Position numbers and translations under genes: made by a program. From the NCBI GenBank assembly GCA_905250885.1, contig CAJNOQ010000344.1, positions 1 to 54,091 on the forward strand: a DNA stretch of 54,091 bases, written 5' to 3'. Below the pieces are notes generated by a model. That model was given only the letters and a program-made list of their open reading frames with translations, made no database searches and was not told the origin of the DNA. Positions within the stretch are counted from its first letter, which is position 1; the number at the start of each line of letters is the position of its first letter. The stretch comes from Didymodactylos carnosus. Lineage: Eukaryota > Rotifera > Eurotatoria > Philodinida > Philodinidae. Positions 11,332 to 25,794 of the stretch are shown here, one piece after another.

Positions 11332-14300
11332 ATAGCAAATTTTATTTCATCATTCTTTAATTTTTTTTATATATAACAATCATTTTTATTTAAGAATTTT
11401 GTATTTGAACTTATCTAGTACTAGAATTTAATTCTTTTCAAGTCTTGATTCTCTTCTCACTCTGGATTGTTCCCAATTATTTTGAAAACTGTATATAAAG
11501 AGTATGTTTTCTCATTGTATGTTATACAGATTATTATAAATTAGTTATAAATAGTTCGTAGTGTTGTACACTACATCAGATAGAAAATTCTTTCAACTGT
11601 TCAAATCATTTTTCAAATTTGTTCGAGATATTATTTGATTGAAAAGAAAAAAAAAAGTAAAAATAAAGGTGGGCAAATAACTTTTCGAACCATTGTATAT
11701 GTAGAATTTTTAATATACAAATAAATTTCAGCATTATCACATGCTATTAAAATATACCTATTAATATATACATCCATTTTTTTTCTATTTATTTCAAAAA
11801 TTATTGAATACACTGTGTCTAACTTAAATCAATTTGATAAAATTAATAAATACCAAAAAGAAAACGAGGAAAAACAAAATACTGAGATATAGCTAAAATA
11901 AAAAAAAAGAAACAACATTTAATTAAACAAAAAACAAACAATTAAAACGGATACACTTTAAAAGTTTTAGTTACAATATTCAAACATTAGAATATAAATA
12001 AAAAGTTGGGACAGATGAAGACTTCGATTGATCGCAATCTTTGTAAACGATTGACCACCGATATAAAATTGATTTTTTAATGCATATTTTTCAGACATTT
12101 GAATTGAGCATAAATTTCTTTTCTTTATTTACGTTTTATATATGTGTCTGACTAATTGATCTGTTTTTTAGTGTGTCAAATTTTTTAGCAAAAAAACAAC
12201 AACAACAAACAAACAAAACAAATAACAAAGAAAATTTAAAAAAAAAAAAACGAGAAAAAAAGCAAAAAAAAAAGAAAACCGAAAACCCGGAAAGAAAATA
12301 CGGTAATATACTATTTTATTTGCATGCATCCCTGAGAATATTATGCTTTTCTTTTCTTTTTTTTTCTTTTATACGTTATATTTTCTTGAACACAGGTGAA
12401 CAAACACTCGACGAATAAAAAATAAAAATTAAACGTGAGTCTGAACTAAAAAAATAGTAATTGTTAGGAGAAGATGATTGGCAGATATTTTTTTACTTAA
12501 ATACATGGTGTCTACTTTTTTATAAAGAACAACATAACGAAATTAAAAACATGATAAGTAAGAAAGACGACAACCATATACAGTGTTTTGCTTTCATATA
12601 TATATATATATATATATCTTTCATGAAAATACATTTCGTAGGCATCTTTCTTCAAAGCACAAAAAAATAAAATAAAATAAAATAATTTTTTAAAATTTTT
12701 ACTATAGAATGCACATGCATAATGCCTAATTATTAACCATCATCTTTCAAACATTTTTTAAATATTTAAGAAGTACGTTTAAATAAAAGAATAAAATCAA
12801 AAATAACTGTCGTCAGTTGAACGATCAGTTTCTATTTAATTATGTGTAGTACATGTTAGCTACATGTAGAATCTTAGCAATCATAATAAAAGAAAACAAG
12901 GGCGTTCAATTTTAAATATTGTCACAACAATTTTATATCTGTATCTCGAGATAAAATGCTGATCAAAATGACATTTTTTCTGAAATGTTTGGAAGAAAAA
13001 ATTTAACTTGACTATCATAAGAAATTCAAGGATTTTAGGAAAAAATTTTTTTTTTTATCTACTCTATTCTCTTATTTTCATTATTAGTTTCATCGTTCAA
13101 CTGAAACAGAGATAATTGATGGCTAAATCGATTTTGATCTGTTAAGAAGTTATATTTAGACCTTCTGTTTCTCTTACTTAGTCTAGATTTTCATTATTCT
13201 GTAAGCCAAGCCAAATCAAAACTTAATTAACTCTTTTTTTTTTTGAAACATAACAATGAGAACGGTCCTTATGCCCTTCAAACAATCAATTTTTTTTTTG
13301 CAGCTAAAATGCAAACATGTTGATTTTTCACAAAATCAAATTCTAATCTTTCCAATTTGTAGAGCTTGTCGAGTTGAGTATGTGCTTAAATATTTTTGAT
13401 AAAGTTATACATTCAAATTTAAGATGATAAAGCATAAGAGAGCAACTCCACTTAGATATAACTTTGTTAAAAACATTTATGCACATTAGAAAAGTTTTGT
13501 AAAAGTTAGAATTTATTTTTAAGGTATTTAGCTGGAAAAAAAATCGAGTCTATCATCAGAGGTATAAGGACAATCCTCATTGTTATATTCGACATCAATA
13601 TAATCGATTATCGTTAATTACATTGGTTTTTATCAAAAAAAAGCGATTAGATACTTGAAAATCTTCTCTCGTAGGATAAACGAACGTAAAAATCAACAAA
13701 TCAACAGATACATTAACGATGTCAATACATTATATATTAATCGTGACACAAGATTTTTTGTAAAATTTTAATAGAAAAACTGAAACATGTAAATGATATT
13801 ACAAATCGAAAATCGATGAAAAAAAAACGTCTTATTTTTTTTGTTTTTTGTTGAAGCAATAATCTTATTATTTTATGGCTACCAAAATGAACAATAACTC
13901 TTATAATGTGTCAATTAAAACAAAAACCAAAAAAAACCACGTCACTGTTTTTGAAAAGTCACATCTAGCAGTAGTAGTATAGTAGTAGTAGTACTTAACG
14001 ATGATGGGACTCTTGTATGGGTTTTTATTTTTTGCTCGGATGATTCTATATGCGGAAAAAAGAAGAACAAAAGATCAGATGATGCACTGTTATTCAATGT
14101 GACTGAAAGAAAAAAAATAAACGATAGAGAAGTATTTTGTGCCACATTTTTTTTTGTATATATATATATATACACACTCGAAAAAAAAAAGTGTTGATCA
14201 TATAAAAAGAACAAACAAATGAAAACAAAGTAATGTCGAGAACCTGAGTAAAAACGATATATTATTTTATTCGTTATTGAGTATTTTATAGAAAAAATTT
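11332..14300. other. Intergenic, AT-rich, no gene recognised
   Basis: Long A and T runs, a TA microsatellite at about 12595-12617, AATAA-type runs near 12660-12685, a GTAGTA run near 13970-13995, and a TA run near 14158-14172. Open frames here are short and rich in Lys, Asn and Ile, as expected of AT-rich noncoding DNA. This is the common 3' side of the TBCCD1 remnant (+) and the NR5A gene (-). Confidence 0.5.
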
Positions 14301-14355
14301 CTCACACTCACGCACACACACACACACACACACACGCACGCACGCACACACACAA
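14301..14355. repeat. CA microsatellite
   Basis: A run of mostly CA dinucleotides with interspersed CG steps (CACGCACACA type). It lies about 20 bases beyond the NR5A stop codon, so it would be transcribed in the 3'UTR of that minus-strand gene as a GT-rich tract. Confidence 0.9.
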
Positions 14356-14375
14356 ATACAAAACACATTATGTCT

Positions 14376-17300
14376 TTATGTATTCGATTGTGGTCCATTT
14401 AACATTTCACCTAATAAACATCCATCTAATATTTTACCATCATTTTTTCTATCAACAAATTGTAATAATTTTTTCAAATCATTACCAATTAAACGTACAT
14501 CAGGCAATTTTAATAGAATACGAGCAAATTTTTCTGTTTCAGCGGGTTGTTGTTGAACATTTGGTGATTGTGATCGATTATGTTCCGATGTATACTCACC
14601 TAATGCCGATGTTATTTTTTCTTGAACTTGTTCAATAACACGTGACTCAGTTATACCCGGGACATCTGCAATGAAAAAGAGAAAAAAAACAAACATAATT
14701 TAAAATACATAAGATATTATATCTTGAGACAAAGTTGTCTAAATAATACATAGATTTCATCATTTGAACACTATGTACATCTCTATCCTCTTATCCTACC
14801 TGGATCAAATAATACTAAATATTTTAATGCCAAATATTCTGGATATTGCCATTGTAAATTTCGAAATTCATTAACACATTGTAAATATCGTTCTGCTAAC
14901 TTTTTAACAGTTGTATTTTCAATTTGATTAATGTTTAATAACTGGCCATTAGCCTACAAAAAGAAAAATAATCAATTTTAACTTGCATGCCATTGTTTGA
15001 AAAAAAGTAGAAATGTACTAATATATATTTCTTACACTAACAACACAACCAATACACGATTCTTTTGGTTGTTGACATTGTTTCCATATCATATCAATAA
15101 TTAATATTTCAATCCATGCAGCTTTTAATAATTTAATCTGATTATCAATCTAAATACATATACATTATATAATAAGATACATAGACATATATAAATAGAA
15201 CAGAATAATCATACTAGAATATCTTTGAAATATAATGATTGTCGAGCCCAATCAACCATTAAAAAACATAATTTATCCAATAAACAACAAACATTTAACA
15301 TATCATCTCGAGATAAATCGATATGAATTCGATCGATTGCTTCTATATTACCAATTTCTGTACACTAAATAAGAAAAAAATTGATGATGCGTTACGCATA
15401 ATGACCTTTAAAATTATCATAAATTAGTTTTTCTGTCGTCTTTTTTCGGTTTTTTTTCTCTTTTGAACGCACAAGGTTTCCACCAGTGATCGATGTTTAT
15501 GTAACAAAAGTTTAATTAATGTTCAAGTCCAAGAAAACATAAAATGTGTGCACCTCAAACCTTGTCAGCTCTACCTTGACGTTTGTCAAAATATCGAAGA
15601 TATACTCATTTATTTAGGGTAAAGAAGAAATCTATATCTATCCACAAGGACGTTCAAACTAATCAAATTTTGTTTTATCGTACGACAGTTAATGAATGTA
15701 CCAGAATAACTTCGTTTTTCTTTTTAAACACGTGATTAAAAGTTATCTGCCATGAATAACCAAGAAATTTCATTCGTTTTTAATATAAGAAATAAAAACT
15801 GTCAACTTTTTCGCGAAAAGTATCCTACATATTCATATTCCAGAGATAGTCTTGGGAGGAAAAAAATACTATATTTTTTTGATAGTAAAAAAGCTGAAGG
15901 ATAAACAGAGAGATACTTACTCGATAATTTTGATCTGATTCAACTAGTTTTTGTAATGTTTCTGGAATATTCGAATTATCTGTAATATCATTATTTGGTA
16001 AATATTGATGATTATAAAAATAAGACGGATGATTATTATTATTATTGTTATTATTATTATTATGTCTTATAGCACCAATTGAATCATTTGATCTCGAATT
16101 GTTCATATCATGGTTATGTATTTGCATAGTTAATTGATTTAATATTGATGATGTTGACGTATTTGTTGGATTTGTAGTCGTTGATGAAGAAGATGATGGT
16201 GACGGTGATGAAATATTATAATTATCTAATTTTGATGATAATTGTGCAATAGGAGAAGAACTCGAATTTGATGTGGACGAATTTGATTGAGGTTGTGGTG
16301 GCAAGAGAAGATTCGGTGGTGATTGCGAATAAGAATTTTTGTAATAATTTTCAGATACTGTTGATGAAGAGTTTGATGATTGTTGTTGCATCGATGATGC
16401 TGCAGCTGCTACGGCAGCAGCCGCAAATGGATTAAATAGTGTCGATTGTTGCATACGAGAATTTGAACCATTTGGTCCACCGTTATCAAAAAAATTTGGA
16501 TAACCAAACGGACTTTTTGCTAAATTATGATGTTGATGTAATTGTTGTTGTTGTTGTTGCTGTTGTTGTTGATGATGTGCTGCGAAATGATGTGTACCGG
16601 CTTGAGGATGATGATGTGTTGGTGGTCCACCACCGCATGGTGGAGCCAAACCCGGATACATATGTTGAAAATGTGATAAATTATTTGGATTTGGTTGTTC
16701 TGGTTCGGATTTGATGTGAAGTCCACCACCATTTCCGAGATTATTTGGATCAAGAGACGTATTTAACTCATTGGGCATTATACTTTGTTGAGCTTTAACC
16801 ATACTAACAAAATGTTGTCTCATTATTTGTTGTCTTAAAGCTCTACTTCGTCTATATAATGGACCAAATTTATTTCTTCCACCACGAACACGATTTTCTC
16901 TCACAGCTAGTTAAAGTAGATAAATTACAAAAAAATATTCAATTACTTGAATATTGAAATAGAAATTTCAAATATACCTTCTAATTTCATGCCAACTTGT
17001 AAACATTTTTTGAATCGACAAAATGCACATCGTTTACGTTGTGTTTTGTCGATCTGACACTGTTGTTTATCAATACACTGGTAATTTTTCTTGTTTTGTA
17101 CTGTTCGTTTGAAAAATCCTAACAATAAATGAGTAGAATATAAGTCTCTTATGACATATAACATGGCAGTTAAAAATCACTTTGACGTTTGTAGAGATCT
17201 AATTAGATGGACGAAAATCGACTAGTATTTTATTTTAAAATGTTTCTAAACATACAGATATTCTTCTGTGCTTATCTCGATCTGTATATTAAATATGATA

Positions 17301-20300
17301 ATACCTTTTTATAATACAGAGGCCAACGTTCCTATGGATTTGAAACAGAAACCATTATAGCCGTAACATTCCTGTGTGAACACAACCATTATATTTCGCA
17401 TTCTAATACTCAAAAACATCTTTTCGTATTGTTTCTTATTTCTTTGACCCATGAACAATATGATTTATAATTGCATTTTTATGAATATTCAAATCATAGT
17501 AAATTTTCAACCAAATTTTAGTTTTTTACTCAAGACATTTTGGACGATAGACAGACACTATTTCAACTACGCTGATAAACTAGTTCATAAACTTAATGAT
17601 TTTCTAAGTTTTTTTATGCTCTCTTCTGATTAAGTTTTAAGAGTGGGCATTTATAACGGTCTAGTTTATACTCATTAATCTTAAATAACCGAAAAGATAT
17701 TTATTTACCTTTGCAACTTTCACATGTTAATAATCCATAATGAAATCCGCTAACTTTATCACCACAAACTGGACATAAATCATTAAATCCAAATTTGACG
17801 TCTAATGGGACGTCAGGCGACGGGACATCCAGGACGCCTGGACCTAAAATGAATATTCAACTGATAAATTCTATCCAGTTCGACTAAATAATGGTTTAAT
17901 ATTTCGGAGAAACGAGTAGTGTGTATTCTAGTCATTAGTAAACATCTCACATTTCTCTTTTTTCTCAATGGAGATTATTGTCTCGATTCCAACACAAATA
18001 AACCGTAGTACACTAAGATAGTCTTGTTGATTTTTCTTTTCATTTCGTTTGAAATGATTACTCAAGATTTAAAAAAAAGAAAAAGAAATACGGTGCACAT
18101 ATCCATGTTAAATTTCATATTCTTCTTTTTTTTTTTTAAATTCAAGTATGTGGTTACTTGAGCTTTTTTACCTTTTTCGACAGTTCGATGAAATAAATGT
18201 ATATTTATAATTTTTGTACGTATTTTACATAATAGAAGACATGTAAATCCATAGACTAATAAGAAATATATTAAATAATAGATGTCAAAAAGATCAAATA
18301 GAACATAAAACATCTACCTGCCCACAGACACACATCTTTAACATAGAAACAAATGTACGTGAAACTGAGATACTACTGTACTATTCTATTTAGTTATCAA
18401 TTATTTCATTAATACCCCATACTTTAATAGATATTTTAGTAGAGTCATTCCTTTTTTATAACTGGTCTACAAACATATCTATACTGGCAAATAATCGATT
18501 CTAAGAAGAAGAATATCACCTCAGTATATTTACTATATATAAGACTAAAACATGTCAAAAGTTAAATATGTATTACTGTTGACTTTGATCAAGTAAAATA
18601 TAAAAGAAAGAATAAAAGAAAAAAGAGACGGAGTCCCGATAATAATGAATTAATACGTTACGTTAGCTTTAAAAGCAAAGTAGAAAATAGGTAAAAAAGA
18701 AAAACAGAGTAATCGTGTCGATCGTCATCATCATCCATATACTATGCATAATAATAATATTTTAAATGAGATAAAACGTTATTACGCAATTTAGAGTACG
18801 TCAACATACAATATAAAGTCAACAAAGACAAACTATTTGCGCATAAAACAAATATTGTTATCGTTTTTTTTAGTGTTCAAAATTAAGAAGTCGTAAACTA
18901 AAATCAAACAATAAAGTATAGTCAAATATTTGATTCTCTTCTAATACAGTATCTCCAGAAAAATTTTAATATTTAATCGATAATTAAAACTCGCTCATAC
19001 ATAGAAAAAAGAAGAATTGATCGCAAAACGAAAAAAAAAAATGACGCAATCAACATGAATAAATAATAACAATTATCGTTTGTTTTACTAGAACGAGATA
19101 TCTTTTTGATGTAATAAAGAATAATATGTACGCCATCGTTTTTTTCTGTTCAGTGACACGATGATTTTAAGCGAATAATTGGAGCGCAAATATCAGCGTA
19201 CACATCACCTTAGTATATGATGATGAAGAAGAAGAAGGGGGAAAAAAAAATGATAATGTTTCTTTTTCTTTTTTCTTGTTCTTCTCTTTCGTATATATCT
19301 CGCGAACGTCAAAAGGAATTCCAACTATTATGCATAAAGCAGCTGTGTGCCTTTGTTCAATACTTAACCCGAAATGAAATCGATTCAAAGAGTAGATTTA
19401 TTTATTGATTATTCATAATATACACACTCCTACAACACAACAACTGTTTTCTATCATAGAATATCGAAACAATACGTATATTCTAAAGTTTATTAAAAGT
19501 TACATATTTGTAGTTCATCAACTCGATACTAGAACCGAATCATTTCGAAGCTTTAAATTCTAGTATGATCGATCTAACATGATTTTCGTACTCTGAAGAG
19601 TACTACAGAAACTACAACGATCATTTCCTATGAAAAATCTTTTTTAATGAGTCGCTGTTTTTATTTTAAAATCAAATTCTTCGTACACTCTGTACTTTTG
19701 TTCAATAGCATGAATAAGAGTGATGTGCAAATAGTTTCAATAAATAAATTAGTTTGAACGACAAACAAGTATTTAAAGCGATGTTGAATAAAAAAAGGTA
19801 GATACTTAATGCAACAGAGCAAAAAAAATATCAGATTTTCATCATAAATTCAATCAAAAAGTTTTATCTGTCACAATGCATTTATTATTTTAAATGAGCA
19901 ATTTTTTTTAGTGTATTGTATTTCCCCATATACCCAACATCAGCTGATCATACTTTTAGCACAAAAAAAAAAGATTCATGATTCTATGATACGAAAGTAT
20001 TAGATAAACTGATCATTTTTAGTAACTAGTGCTTGTAAATTATTCTAATGTGAAAGAACTGCAACTAATTTTTTTACTCACCAAAAAAAAGAATTTAATT
20101 AGAAAAAAAGAATAATTATAAAACAAGATATTTAAAGAAAAAAAATACGTTAGATATTTTAACTTTGCTACAAATAAATTTGTACCATGATAGATTCCGA
20201 TACACACATTAGCTTCTGTAATATTTTATTCTACATTGTGCAACAATTGTACGAAACGAGCGAGAACAATGATTTTTTTTTCATCTTTTGTTCTTCTTAC

Positions 20301-23300
20301 GAAAGTATTTTGTGTACGATGTATGTAACAAAGAAAGAACTAGTTCACTCTCATATTGCCCTTGTTGGTTCTTTTTTTTACCAGTTTCGGCGCGTTCTCA
20401 TTACGTTCTTCTTCTTTTTTTTTGACCTTTTTTCTTCTTTTATACACTGATCGCTCTTTCTTTTACAGCTATTTTACTACAAAGAGAATCGAGTTGTCGC
20501 CGCCGCCGCCACCGACGCAATGTTACTATTTTTGAAACACACACATATAACCCACAACTCGAAATAGAAATAGTAAAATTCATATATATGTGTGTGTATG
20601 TGTGTGTGCGCAAAGCGAGGCGTTCACTATTGCGCAAAAATACGTAACAAATAAGAGATGAACATCCTGTGTTCGAAAAATTCAAGCTGTTTTCTCTCCT
20701 TCCTTCTTCCGTTCTCTTTTATGCGGCTTATGAGAACAATGTATTTTTTTGGTGCATCTTTATATTTAGTGGCCTTGCGCAACTATCGACTTTGTGTGTG
20801 CGTGTGCATGTGTGAGGTGAACATCGAAGAAAAAAAGCAATTTGTACAAATAATCAAAGGCATATTTTAGTATTTCTTAAATAAACAAAATGGATGGTAA
20901 AAAAAAAAAACATTGCCAAAAAAACGAAGAGGATTGAGCATCAATAACAAAAATGTATAGGCATGTAAACTACCACAAAATGATATTTTACAAAATTTTA
21001 CAAAGTATTTTGTACTACAAATGAACCAAAATATCGAGTGATTAATTAAATTTCAATCATTTCAATATAAGAACAACAATATGAGAAAATCTGTAATTAA
21101 AGCTAAAATTTCAAAATCAACACTTCCGGTCTTCTTACACAGATCAAATTTAATGTCATTGTGTTATTTCTTTTTTTGTTTTTACTGCAGACGTAATGAA
21201 AGGCAGACAGACTAGTATATGAACAATAGATTTAGCAAGGTTGGACTTGGGCGAATGGTTTTCTTCTATCAATATGTATATATAGTCTAGTATGTGCGTG
21301 TGTTTGTAACACGTTTTGTTTTCGTTTCACCGATTTTTTTCTCTCCTTTATTTGATTAAAAAAAAATTATTCTATACCTTTTCTCGCTTTGGGAAAACTA
21401 CAATACCGTAAAAGAAAAGACGAAACATTATTGATCAAAATAAAGTAGATGTAATCATGATCAAAAATTGAACATGTCCCTATCTATAGTTTAAAATGAT
21501 AAATAGTTGGTGATCAATTTCATAGTGTAGATCAAGTAATGGAATTATAAAAAAAAATTCTTAAATATCTTGAGATATTCGCTTGTTTTCGCATGAGCAA
21601 TAAAGAATGATTATTACTAAGCTAAATAAATCATAATTGAAGTAAAAATATAGAATAAAGACTCGAGAATCGAACAATACATCTGGATCGTAGCTTCATT
21701 ACCACAAAAAAGTGACAAAAATACTATATGAAAGATTTATTGTTTACAGTCTTACGAACAATATATCTAATACAATTCTGTACATTTTAAACTTCCATTG
21801 TATAAAGAATTAATTACGATAGAAAATTTACAGAGGTATGGAATATAAATTAAAAATTGATCATAGTAAAGGATTTTTTAGCTGCACATTACTAGATTAA
21901 GGAGATCAAAATCAAAATCATTCATTTAACTGACAGTTGAGAACGTTTTTTGGACTAACAAGCTGATAAAATATTACCATCACCTGAAAAGTACTTCAGG
22001 CTATAACGCCAAGAAATAAAAATGATTATATTGCATGTTTTTTTGGTCAAATAAGAGTTGTACTGCTATCGATCGACAAAAAGAAGCTTAATTCTAAAAT
22101 TGAGGAAAAACTTGTGATAGAAGTGCTTTTCATGCATAAACAGCCGTACATTTTACACACACACCTGTTCATTCTCATTTTGTACCTTATGGATAAAATT
22201 ATGTGATTCATTATATTACTGTATATTTCAAACATAATGAAATAATCAAATTTTTAAATATATAACATATTTTCCAGTATCATTTGTACAAAATGTTTAG
22301 TTACTTTGTTTTTTTTGCTATATTCTGTTCATAATCATGAAAATAATTTCTATTTCTTGAAATTAAGAAAGCATTTAGTTCACTTCTTTCTTTTTTTTTA
22401 TTATGATAATCTTGTTTTCATTGTCATAGATCAATGTCTGGACAAATATGGTAGAAGTTCAAGTTTAACTTATTTTTATAAATATATACGTGAGATAGAG
22501 AAAGAGAAAAATGAAGTTCACTCGGTTGTACATATATCTCCATCTTAGATATGTGAATATGTATCATATATATCTGTTACATATATTGTTTTGCTTACCC
22601 ATACGACTCAAACGTGGAGAATAAATCTTCTTCTTCTTCTTGGTAGTGGTAATAGTTAATATTACAGTTGAAGATCGGTTCGTGTTGAAGGATAAATGCG
22701 TAACATTTGCGCTCTGTGAAATACATCCAGTTGTTTCTTTTTATGCATTATATGATGTATGCATGTATGTGTAGGAGAAAGAGAGAAAACGTTTTTTTTC
22801 CTCTAATATAGTTTTTTTTTTCAATTCTCTTTTTTTTTCTCTGTACGTATTCTGTCGCCCATGAACCGATGACCATGTATATATAGAAAGAAGAGAGAAA
22901 AAAATACAAGAAAAAAAAGAAAACGCTTTCGTTGTACCCAAGCGTCCATGTCGGACTTTTTTTTTATTCTCTTGTTCATATCCAAAGAAGATGAGCTTAT
23001 ACAAAACGAATATAGAGGCACAATAATGCGCTTTGCGTCGCGAAAAGCAATCATAATTTTTCTTTTACTTTATGATGTGATAGTTACATGAATGGAGCAA
23101 TATTGTTAGTGTTCATGAACAAACCAACTTTTACTTGTTGTACATATATATATATCACCGTTATGTACAATGAAAAAAATAATAATACATATCGGGGTTC
23201 TCATATGACTCAAAAAGAAGAAAAATTCTAAAACGAATGATGTGTGGGTGGCGCTTTTTTCTTTAGTATTTAGTATTGTGATATCAAGAAAATATAAAAC

Positions 23301-25720
23301 GTACTATATATAAGTTATATATATATATATATATATATTTAAATATTCGGTACAATCGTATGGCGATGTAATACCTTTATATATATATATTTATACAGTG
23401 TTCAAATGAATATATAGGTCCAACATTGAGCTTCATGTGACAAATGATATGGTCTATTTGACTAGATTTTCAATTACAAAATATTTTAGTCATAAATGAC
23501 AAATAGTTTCAACGATCACGTTCGTACAGAGACATAACTATGCATTGATAGACGTAAAAAACACACATTCTTTTTCAAAAATTTATTAGGTTTCACAATA
23601 TTCGTTCTATATAGCATTCCAATTAACGTTCTTTACCACTCTTTCACAATCGAGATTCAAACGAAGGTTAAAAGAATTAGCTACTGTCAATTGTAAAACC
23701 CGTTGTTTATAACGTTCTAAATTTATTTCAACTGAGATGAGAGAAAAGACATAAATATGATTTTTTTTAAACTACTTTTTCACGTTTTAGAATAGAAATT
23801 AAGCTTAACATATATCTTATTCTGCTTTCAAACTAACTCATTTTTAGTATGTAATTTAAGTTTGTTCTATGTGTTAGGAAGCATGATTAATTATATATTA
23901 AAAGCCACATAAAGGCAGTAAACTATAGGTACGTGAATATTGGAGCCCAGATGGTCAGTCGTCACTTTTGATATTAATAAAACTTTTTTAGACTTAACAA
24001 AGGTCTCATATTTAATCGTAGCTATTATGTGAATAATATTGTAAATGTATTTATAATCAGCTAGAAATATTTATAAAAATACTTTTTAACAATTTTTATG
24101 AGTTTATATCGATTTTGACTACTGCTTACGTCTCACACTAACGAAAGCAAAATAAAATGAAGTTTCTAAAAATTCTTATTAAACTTTGCATAAACCGAAA
24201 ATCTGACTTTATAATTTAACTGATTATTTCAACCGTAATACATAATAATTTGAAGTAGTATACGATATGACTTGTAAATCTATTTGATGCTTTATCTTAT
24301 CATGTCAAACCCCAAAGTAGATATTTTGCACGCGTTTTCTAGTTGGCACATCATCATAATGCAAAACATATGGAATTTGAGTATAGAGCACAAAAACTTG
24401 CGTTTTTATGGAGAAAAAAAATCTGTTCAGTTGCTACTAATATATATTTCATAATATGTACGCGTACAAAGTTGTCGTTGTCTGAAACAAAATGAAAAGT
24501 ACACTACGGATAAGGTAGAGAACATATTAACTTGGATGCACACACATATGATAAAAGGGGGAGTGAAAAATCTAGATCAATACACACAGTAATACATTTT
24601 TTTTCTCTCCCTCTCTCACCGTTGAACATTGTCGGTGACTGACTGACCCTTTAAAATAAGAAAAAAATAGTTTCATGTCTCTATGGTAATGTGCTTTGTT
24701 CTTCTTTCTCTTCTTTTTTTTTTTATGACTACAGACATATATATAGTTGAAGGATCTAAATATGAACTTATTACATGAAACGCCAGACTCATAACCTTAC
24801 ATGAAGGGCAGTCATATACTGATAGTTTTGATGTAGACTCTTTTATTCATACACACAAAGCAACTGACCATATGCGCACACTCGAGACAAGATTAATTTA
24901 AGAGAGAGAGAGAAAGACTTCTTAAACAAATCAAATGTGCAGACATCTCTTCACTGAAGAACAATAGAAGAAATGATAACTAATCACATCGATAATATGA
25001 CATTGAATGAACATGTTTAAAGCCTTCTGTTGTATTCATTTACATAATGCAAACATCAAACTATTCGTTCAATAAAAACTCAGCTGAGCTTAATAGACAA
25101 GATATATAAATCTCTTACATAATCGTTAGCATACTTAAGATAACAAAAGAAAAATAGATTAAAGAATATTAGATAAAATATTACGTTATAGCCAAATCGA
25201 GCAATTTAAAGAACCAAAACTGACAGATATATCCTTTTGACTTTTAATTTACTACTGAGCTCAAAATAATACGATGAGCTAAGATACGTAAAGTTTTGAG
25301 AGGGTCATTGGTTCTAATATTTTTAAATTGTCTTTTTATATTCACATTATCTGATCGCTTGTGTACATACATACAGGCCATGCAACGTTAGCTAACCTAC
25401 TAAAGACAAATCGCTAGTGATTAGAACATACCTCCTACATCATAATCTATCGAATCAATTTTGCGCGCTTTTTTTTTTGTAATGTTGATGTCTTTTTGAT
25501 CTACACTTTCAAAACGGTTAACGTCAATATTTTCGTTTTGATGGTTAATGGAATCAATTGTTGCCGTTGATGATGGCGGTGTTGGTGTACGTACGTCTAC
25601 ATCAAATTTTCTATCTGAATTATTGTTGAAACAATGATCATCAATTTCTATATCATTCGAATAAGAAGATGAACAAAAATAAGATGATGAGGGTGTTAAT
25701 GTTGTTTTACAATCACTCAT
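14376..25720 (-). CDS. FTZ-F1/NR5A nuclear receptor
   Basis: Nuclear receptor of the NR5A group (FTZ-F1, SF-1, LRH-1), a DNA-binding transcription factor usually acting as monomer on AGGTCA-type sites. Exons, in gene order: 25720-25432, 17843-17709, 17118-16978, 16906-15921, 15364-15215, 15149-15036, 14953-14800, 14665-14376; phases agree, 2,259 bases, 752 aa. Zinc-finger Cys are at residues 120, 123, 137, 140 and 156, 162, 172, 175; the P-box is CESCKG (137-142). It is followed by the diagnostic Ftz-F1 box (residues 189 on, [11 protein letters not shown]). The hinge has an IKSEP sumoylation motif (Lys254) and long Gln, Asn, Ser and Ala runs, which lengthen it. The ligand-binding domain starts near [11 protein letters not shown] (about 503) and includes [13 protein letters not shown] and [17 protein letters not shown]; the AF-2 helix is LLGEML (740-745, Glu743). 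The exon 1 to exon 2 join rests on matching phase and lack of stops, so an alternative first exon is possible. Confidence 0.93.
17844..25431 (-). other. 7.6-kb first coding intron of NR5A
   Basis: The intron has consensus borders (GTATGT donor at its 5' end, ATTTTAG acceptor at 17844). I found no exon or nested gene inside it; open frames are short and biased by AT content. It holds TA runs (about 23318-23338, 23378-23392), TG runs (about 20588-20608), a GCC run at about 20498-20513, AG repeats near 24903-24913, and poly-T tracts. Its length is over ten times that of the other introns in this gene, a common sign of regulatory content or an internal promoter. Confidence 0.7.
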
Positions 25721-25733
25721 TTGATATTAACAT
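25713..25733 (-). promoter_or_regulatory. uORF overlapping the NR5A start codon
   Basis: The exon carrying the NR5A start begins at 25733 with ATG. This upstream frame reads MLISNE and ends at TGA 25715-25713, after passing over the main ATG (25720-25718) in another frame. A 61-bp intron in the 5'UTR (25794-25734, GTAAAT donor, TTTAG acceptor) precedes it. If that splice is used, translation of the receptor would need leaky scanning or reinitiation. Confidence 0.55.
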
Positions 25734-25794
25734 CTAAACAATATAAAACATATAAATTTAGGTTCAAAGTTAGAGAAATAACAAAAAGATTTAC

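Noticed and set aside
22741..23054. Two overlapping minus-strand frames in the NR5A intron
   Set aside because: Composed of Lys, Phe and Ser runs produced by A- and T-rich DNA; no acceptor/donor pair or homology.
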